NCBI GenBank assembly: GCA_963748205.1
Contig: CAVVIB010000019.1
Coordinates: 62,001 to 126,000, forward strand
DNA: 64,000 nucleotides
Direction of reading: 5' to 3'
DNA from: JAIBJN01 sp963748205
GTDB taxonomy: Bacteria; Actinomycetota; Thermoleophilia; Gaiellales; Gaiellaceae
The number at the start of each line of letters is the position of its first letter. Positions within the stretch are counted from its first letter, which is position 1. This document shows positions 59,655 through 64,000 of the stretch, in pieces. The notes below the pieces were generated by a model that saw only the letters and a program-made list of their open reading frames with translations, was not told where the DNA came from and did no database searches. The translations under genes were made by a program, and so were the position numbers.

Positions 59655-60808
59655 GCGCGCGGCCTGCAGTCGTCTTCGGGCTCCTTCATTCGGGCCTCGC
59701 GATCGTCCGCGCGCTGGGCCGGGCGGGAGCGCCCGTCACCGGCATCGCCTGGCGCGGGAACGAGTTCGGGCTCTCCTCGCGCTACGTCGGTGAGCGCGTG
59801 GTCCTCGGCGACAACGGGCTGCGGGAGCCGGGCGACGCGCTGCTCGACGCGCTGCGCCGCATCGGGGGCGGCGGCCGTGTCGTCCTCTTCCCCGAGCGCG
59901 ACGAGAACGTCGAGCTCGTCCTCGACCGCTGGGACGAGGTGCGCGAGGTCGCCGACGTCCCGCTGCCCGCCGACCCCGAGGTCGCCCGCCGTTTCCGGCG
60001 CAAGGAGATCCTCGTCCTCGAGGCGGAGAAGGCAGGCGTCCCCGCCCCCCGGACGGTGCTGGCCAGCGACGAGGAGGCGATCCGCTCCGCCGGCCTCCAG
60101 CCGCCCTTCCTCGTCAAGCCCGCGGAGGGGCAGGAGTTCGCGGCGACCTTCGGGGAGAAGGCCGTGGTCGCGCAAAGCCTCGAGGGCGCGATCGCCGCCT
60201 GGGCTCGTGCGCGCGAGCACGGGTTCGACACGATCGTCCAGGAGCTCGTCCCGGACGCGACCGACCGGATCTACTCGCTCTTCACCTACGTCGGGCGCTC
60301 CGGCGAGCCGCTCGGGAGCGTCGTCGGCCGCAAGGTGCGCCAGAGCCCGATCGACTTCGGCACCTCGGCGGTCTTCGAGGTCGACTACGTCCCCGAGGTC
60401 GAGGAGCAGGGCCAGCGGCTGCTCCGCTCGGCCGGGTACACGGGCTTCGCCCACGTCGAGATGGCGCACGACCTCCGCGACGGCTCCTACAAGCTCATCG
60501 AGGTCAACACGCGCGCGCCGATCTGGGGCGGGCTCGTGATGACGCGGGCATTCGACCTCGCCGAGCTGGCGTACCGCGACCTGGCCGGGGAGAAGGTGGA
60601 GCCGCGCGGGACGTTCAAGGAGGACGCGCGCTGGATCTTCCTCGCCAAGGACGTCTGGGTCTCGCTCCAGCTCGCCCGGCGCAGGCGGATCGGCGTCCGC
60701 GAGTTCGCCGCGCCGTACGTGAGCGGCCGCAAGGTGCGCGCGAACTTCGCGGTGGACGACCTGCGCGGCGCGGTCGCCTCGCTCGGGTACCTGCGCAACC
60801 GGCTCTGA
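59651..60808 (+). CDS. ATP-grasp ligase no. 3
   Basis: 385 residues. AVVFGLLHSGLAIVRALGRA (pre-ATP-grasp, resembles D-aspartate-ligase-like proteins), RVVLFPERDENVELVLDRW, RRKEILVLEAEKAGVPAPRT, PFLVKPAEGQEFAATFGEKA, TIVQELVPDATDRIYSLFTY and LIEVNTRAPIWGGLVMTRAF (E-x-N-T-R metal site). Such proteins ligate an amino acid or carboxylate to an amine or hydroxyl, or make a carbamoyl-type intermediate. In this operon, decoration of the glycan is the simplest guess. No shift needed. Confidence 0.85.
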   Translation: MSARPAVVFGLLHSGLAIVRALGRAGAPVTGIAWRGNEFGLSSRYVGERVVLGDNGLREPGDALLDALRRIGGGGRVVLFPERDENVELVLDRWDEVREVADVPLPADPEVARRFRRKEILVLEAEKAGVPAPRTVLASDEEAIRSAGLQPPFLVKPAEGQEFAATFGEKAVVAQSLEGAIAAWARAREHGFDTIVQELVPDATDRIYSLFTYVGRSGEPLGSVVGRKVRQSPIDFGTSAVFEVDYVPEVEEQGQRLLRSAGYTGFAHVEMAHDLRDGSYKLIEVNTRAPIWGGLVMTRAFDLAELAYRDLAGEKVEPRGTFKEDARWIFLAKDVWVSLQLARRRRIGVREFAAPYVSGRKVRANFAVDDLRGAVASLGYLRNRL

Positions 60809-61924
60809 TGCGCGTCGCGCTCGTCGACCCCGCGAGCTTCACGCCCCCGTACGACCACGGGCTCGCCTCGGCGCTGGCCCGGCGCGGGCTCGACGTCGAC
60901 CTCGTCACCTCGCCGTTCGCCTACGACGACCCGCCCGCTCCGGACGGCTACCGCCGCCACGAGCTCTTCCTCCCGCTCTCGTCGAGGCTCACGCGCCGCT
61001 ACCCGCGCTCGCCCCTGCGCCTGCCCCTGAAGGCGCTCGAGTACGGGCCGAGCGTCCTGCGCTTCCGGGCCAGAGTCGCGTCGCTGAAGCCGGACGTCGT
61101 CCACCTCCAGTGGCTCCCGCGGCCGAGCGTCGACGCGCGCTGGGTGCGGAAGCTCGCGGCGAAGCGGAGGACGGTGCTGACCGCCCACGACGTCGTCCCG
61201 CGCCGGGAGGGGCAGCTCGACGCGTGGCTGGAGATCCTCCGCACGGTCGACCGCGTCGTCGTGCACTCGTCGCGCGCGGTGGAGCGCCTCGCCGGCCTCG
61301 GCGTGCCGCGCGAGCGGCTCGTACGAATCGCCCACCCGATCTTCGACGTCTCCGCCGAGCCGCTCGGGCCGCCGGAGGGCAGCACGCTCCTCTTCTTCGG
61401 CCTCCTGCGACGCTACAAGGGACTCGACGTGCTCGTCTCCGCCCTCCCGTCCGTCCTCGAACACGTGCCAGACGCGAGGCTCATCGTCGCCGGCGACCCG
61501 TTCGACCCGATCGAGCCCGTGCGCGAGCAGGCGGTGCGGCTGGGCGTGGACGAGGCGATCGACTGGCGGCTCCGCTACGTCCGCGACGAGGAGATCGCGG
61601 GCCTGATGGCCGAGGCGGCCGCGGTCGTGCTCCCGTACCGGGAGCTCGACTCCTCCGGCGTACTGGCGACCGCGATCGGCTACGGCCGGCCCGCGATCGT
61701 GAGCGACGTGGGCTCGCTCGGGCGAGACCGTGGCCGACTACGGCGCCGGCCTCGTCGTGCCGCCGGAGGACGCGGAGGCGCTCGCCCACGCGTGCGTCCG
61801 GCTGCTGACCGAGCACGGCGGGCTGCGGAAGGCGTACGACGGCACGGCCCGCGCCCGCGCCGGACTGACCTGGGACGAGGCGGCGCGCGCTCACGAGGAG
61901 CTCTACCGGGAGATCCTCGCGTGA
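60808..61924 (+). CDS. Glycosyltransferase family 4 (apparent frameshift)
   Basis: About 372 residues. RVALVDPASFTPPYDHGLAS, VVHLQWLPRPSVDARWVRKL, LTAHDVVPRREGQLDAWLEI and LFFGLLRRYKGLDVLVSALP are typical. The donor block is VVLPYRELDSSGVLATAIGY. The frame moves by one base near 61722-61725, joining IVSDVGSLG to ETVADYGAGLVVPPEDAEAL. Its start shares one base with the preceding stop, and its stop overlaps the sugar transferase GTG. Confidence 0.88.
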
Positions 61925-62543
61925 AGGCGGTCAAGTGGATCGCCGACCGACTCGGCGCCGCCGTGCTGCTCGTCCTGCTCTCGCCGCTCTTCGCGGCGAT
62001 CGCGATCTGGATCCTCCTCGAGACCGGCCGGCCCGTCTTCCTCGTCCAGGAGCGGGTGCGCCGCGGCGGGCGGCCGTTCGGGCTCTTCAAGTTCCGGACG
62101 ATGATCCAGGACGCGATCGAGGAGGGGAAGCGAATGGGCCTCGCCGACCCGTACGGGATCCTCCCCGACGACCCTCGCATCACGCGCAGCGGGCGGTGGC
62201 TCCGCCGCACGAGCCTGGACGAGCTGCCGCAGCTCGCCAACGTCCTCATCGGCCAGATGTCGCTCGTCGGCCCGCGCCCCGACCTGGTGGAGCAGGCCGC
62301 CAACTACACCGAGCACGAGCGGAGGCGCCTGGAGGTGCCGCCCGGGATCACGGGCTGGTCGCAGGTGAACGGGCGCGACGAGATCGCCTGGCCGGAGCGG
62401 ATCGAGCAGGACATCTGGTACGTCGACAACTGGTCGCTCCGGCTCGACCTGCGGATCCTCGCCATGACGGTCGGCCAGCTCGGCCGTCCCGAGCCGACTC
62501 CCGTCGAGGACACGACCAACATCGAGCGCGCGCGGGCGGCGGA
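61921..62543 (+). CDS. Priming sugar transferase (bacterial sugar transferase/PssY type)
   Basis: Transfers a sugar-1-phosphate to undecaprenyl phosphate, the first step of repeat-unit synthesis. About 207 residues, the short single-domain form. One N-terminal hairpin helix (GAAVLLVLLSPLFAAIAIWI), then VFLVQERVRRGGRPFGLFKF, FRTM, TRSGRWLRRTSLDELPQLAN and MSLVGPRPDLVEQAANYTEH, with GITGWSQVNGR near the end. No stop codon appears where expected; the frame runs on to 63324 through the next gene. A missing T near 62542 would restore a GTGA junction. Confidence 0.87.
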
Positions 62544-63535
62544 ACGGCGAGCTGCGCGAGGTCGACGCGGAGGAGTGGGAGGCGCTGACCGCGGACGCCG
62601 ACGTGTACTTCCGCCGCGCCTACGTCGAGGCCTCGGCGCTCCTCGACGACGGGCGGCCGCTCTTCCTCCACGCGCCGGGCGAGAACGTCGCCTTCGCCGC
62701 GATCCTGCGGGAGGAGCCGGCCGACGTGACGAGCCCGTACGGCTACGGCGGCCCGCTTCCCCTCAAAGAGGGCGCCGACCTCGGCGGCTTCTGGGAGCGC
62801 TACGACGCCTGGTGCCGCGGGCGGGCCATCCCCTCGAGCTTCGTCCGCTTCCACCCGCTGCTCGGGAACGAGCGCGATGCCCGCGGCGTGCACGTCGAGG
62901 CCCTGGGCCACACCGTCGCCTGGCGCCTCGAGCCCGGACGCGACCTCCTTGCCGGCATGGACAAGCACCATCGCCGCCTCGTGCGCAAGGCCGAGCGCGA
63001 GGGCCTCGCCGCGACGGTCGTTCAGGGGCCCGCCTCGCTCGACGAGTTCGTGGCCCTCTACGAGGAGACGATGCGGCGGAACGAGGCCTCGCCCTTCTAC
63101 TTCTTCTCCGCTGCGTACTGGGAGGCGCTCGCGCGGCTCGGCGAAGGGCTCGTGCTCGTCAACGTTCGCCGCGGCGAGGAGCTCGCCGCGAGCGTGCTCT
63201 GCCTGGCGGGCTCGCCGTGGCTCCACTACCACCTCGGCGGCGCGAGCGACGAGGGCCGCCGCCTGGGGGCGAGCCACCTGGCCCTGCTCACGGCGGCGGG
63301 CTGGGGGCAGGCTCTCGGCTATGAGGCCCTCCACCTCGGCGGCGGTGTCGGAGGGCAGGAGGACTCGCTCTTCGAGTACAAGCGCCGCTTCGCGCCGGAC
63401 GACCTCGTCACGGCCTCCGTGGGCAAGGCCGTGCACGACGAAGAGGCCTACCGCCGCCTCGCCGGCGTCACCGAGATCGCCTTCGACGGCTACTTCCCCG
63501 CGTACCGGGACCGCGCGCGGTCGCTAACGTCCTGA
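62543..63535 (+). CDS. FemAB-like GNAT acyltransferase (start codon apparently lost to an indel)
   Basis: About 330 residues. Two GNAT-like halves: NGELREVDAEEWEALTADAD at the start, then MDKHHRRLVRKAEREGLAAT (the FemAB-type basic helix) and ASVLCLAGSPWLHYHLGGAS with LHLGGGVGGQEDSLFEYKRR near the end. This group moves amino-acid or acyl groups, from tRNA or CoA, onto peptidoglycan or polysaccharide precursors. Coding pattern begins at 62543 but the first in-frame start is GTG 62603; restoring a T at ~62542 would create GTG AAC overlapping the previous stop. Confidence 0.8.
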   Translation, partial: NGELREVDAEEWEALTADADVYFRRAYVEASALLDDGRPLFLHAPGENVAFAAILREEPADVTSPYGYGGPLPLKEGADLGGFWERYDAWCRGRAIPSSFVRFHPLLGNERDARGVHVEALGHTVAWRLEPGRDLLAGMDKHHRRLVRKAEREGLAATVVQGPASLDEFVALYEETMRRNEASPFYFFSAAYWEALARLGEGLVLVNVRRGEELAASVLCLAGSPWLHYHLGGASDEGRRLGASHLALLTAAGWGQALGYEALHLGGGVGGQEDSLFEYKRRFAPDDLVTASVGKAVHDEEAYRRLAGVTEIAFDGYFPAYRDRARSLTS

Positions 63536-63536
63536 C

Positions 63537-64000
63537 GTGCTCGTCAAGGGAGTCTTCTGGGGAACGCTGGGCGCGCTTGCCTGGACGCATGCCGGCTACC
63601 CGCTCGCGGCCGCCGCCCTGGCGCGCGTGCGCGGCCGCACGGTGCGCAAGGACGAGCAGACGCCGAAGACCGTGGTCGTCGTCCCCGCGCACAACGAGGA
63701 CGCCGTCATCGGCCGCCGCGTGGAGAACCTGCTCGCCCTCGACTACCCGGCCGAGCAGCTCGAGGTCGTCGTCGCCTCGGACGCCTCCGACGACCGCACG
63801 GACGAGATCGTCGAGGAGATCGCCGCCCGCGAGCCGCGCGTCAGCCTCCTGAAGGCGCCGCGCGAGGGCAAGCGCCCGGCGCTCGACCGCGCGGTGCGCG
63901 GGTCCGAGTCCGAGCTGGTCGCGTTCTCCGACGCGAACGCCACCTGGGCGCCGGACGCCCTCCGCAAGCTCGCGCGCAACTTCGCCGACCCCGACGTCGC
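63537..64000 (+). CDS. Glycosyltransferase family 2, 3' end outside window
   Basis: First 154 residues of a membrane-linked GT2. One N-terminal helix (GVFWGTLGALAWTHAGYPLA), then TVVVVPAHNEDAVIGRRVEN, LLALDYPAEQLEVVVASDAS (nucleotide-binding D) and SELVAFSDANATWAPDALRK (DxD equivalent SDAN). The form resembles polysaccharide synthases such as IcaA/HasA-like or exopolysaccharide GT2 proteins with later helices, which would lie beyond the window. GTG is 1 base after the preceding stop. Confidence 0.85.
   Translation, partial: MLVKGVFWGTLGALAWTHAGYPLAAAALARVRGRTVRKDEQTPKTVVVVPAHNEDAVIGRRVENLLALDYPAEQLEVVVASDASDDRTDEIVEEIAAREPRVSLLKAPREGKRPALDRAVRGSESELVAFSDANATWAPDALRKLARNFADPDV

Noticed and set aside
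4870..62545. Programmed +1 frameshifting as the cause of the many frame changes
   Set aside because: Sites share no common slippery codon, stop codon or stimulatory stem, and occur in unrelated housekeeping genes that do not use frameshifting elsewhere. Sequencing indels explain them better.
1..64000. tRNA, rRNA, CRISPR arrays, insertion sequences, integrases, attachment sites
   Set aside because: No cloverleaf-like segments, regularly spaced repeats, transposase or recombinase motifs were found; coding density and GC content are even throughout.

Overview
The window is 64 kb of very GC-rich, almost fully coding bacterial DNA. High GC, GTG starts, futalosine-pathway menaquinone genes, a three-helix Rieske protein, a histidine kinase with the actinobacterial 'putative sensor' domain and leaderless promoters point to an Actinobacterium. 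A deep-branching class such as Thermoleophilia is my guess, not something the sequence proves. No rRNA, tRNA, CRISPR array, insertion sequence or phage gene was seen.

Layout. (1) 1-2.6 kb: end of hemB, then hemL and two small unknown genes. (2) 2.7-12.6 kb: a menaquinone and quinol-oxidation supercluster, with a UbiD-type decarboxylase, a Rieske / cytochrome b6 / subunit IV-cytochrome c complex, ubiX, a MenG methyltransferase, a polyprenyl diphosphate synthase, mqnE, a VOC protein, mqnA and mqnC. Enzymes that build the quinone surround the complex that oxidises it. (3) 12.7-19.2 kb: cell-surface sugar genes (secreted phosphodiester glycosidase, DedA protein, sugar aminotransferase, membrane 4,6-dehydratase, DUF354 protein). 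(4) 19.2-26.2 kb: LysR regulator with an iron-type dehydrogenase, a GT-C-like membrane protein, and rsgA plus an MFS exporter behind an unusual leader with a short upstream ORF. (5) 26.3-32.2 kb: a short fumarate-reductase-type flavoprotein, two-subunit class I fumarase, phosphosulfolactate synthase, APS reductase, APS kinase and ATP sulfurylase. (6) 32.2-40 kb: secreted FlgD-Ig protein, divergent Zur-like regulator and zinc ABC transporter, PIG-L deacetylase, NlpC/P60 hydrolase, two-component system. (7) 39.9 kb to the end: a large exopolysaccharide/glycan locus with three ATP-grasp ligases, flippase, polymerase/ligase, many glycosyltransferases, priming sugar transferase, sulfotransferase and a FemAB-type acyltransferase.

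Two features run through the window. First, about 20 transcription units start with a TAnnnT (or CACAAT) box 6-10 bases before the start codon and have no Shine-Dalgarno sequence, which is the signature of leaderless mRNAs; genes inside operons use Shine-Dalgarno sites or ATGA/GTGA overlaps. Second, about 16 genes are interrupted by single-base indels (about 20 in total), most of them apparent one-base insertions, with well-conserved protein on both sides. These are probably assembly errors, so such genes are annotated across the break.

The most interesting candidate is the rsgA/MFS leader at 23635-23810. It holds a short ORF with a near-perfect ribosome binding site whose codons contain one arm of a perfect 10-bp inverted repeat; the other arm overlaps an alternative small hairpin. 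This looks like a leader-peptide attenuator. Other notable points are a sulfite-forming operon that contains phosphosulfolactate synthase but no sulfite reductase, and a glycan locus whose ligases and FemAB protein suggest amino-acid decoration.
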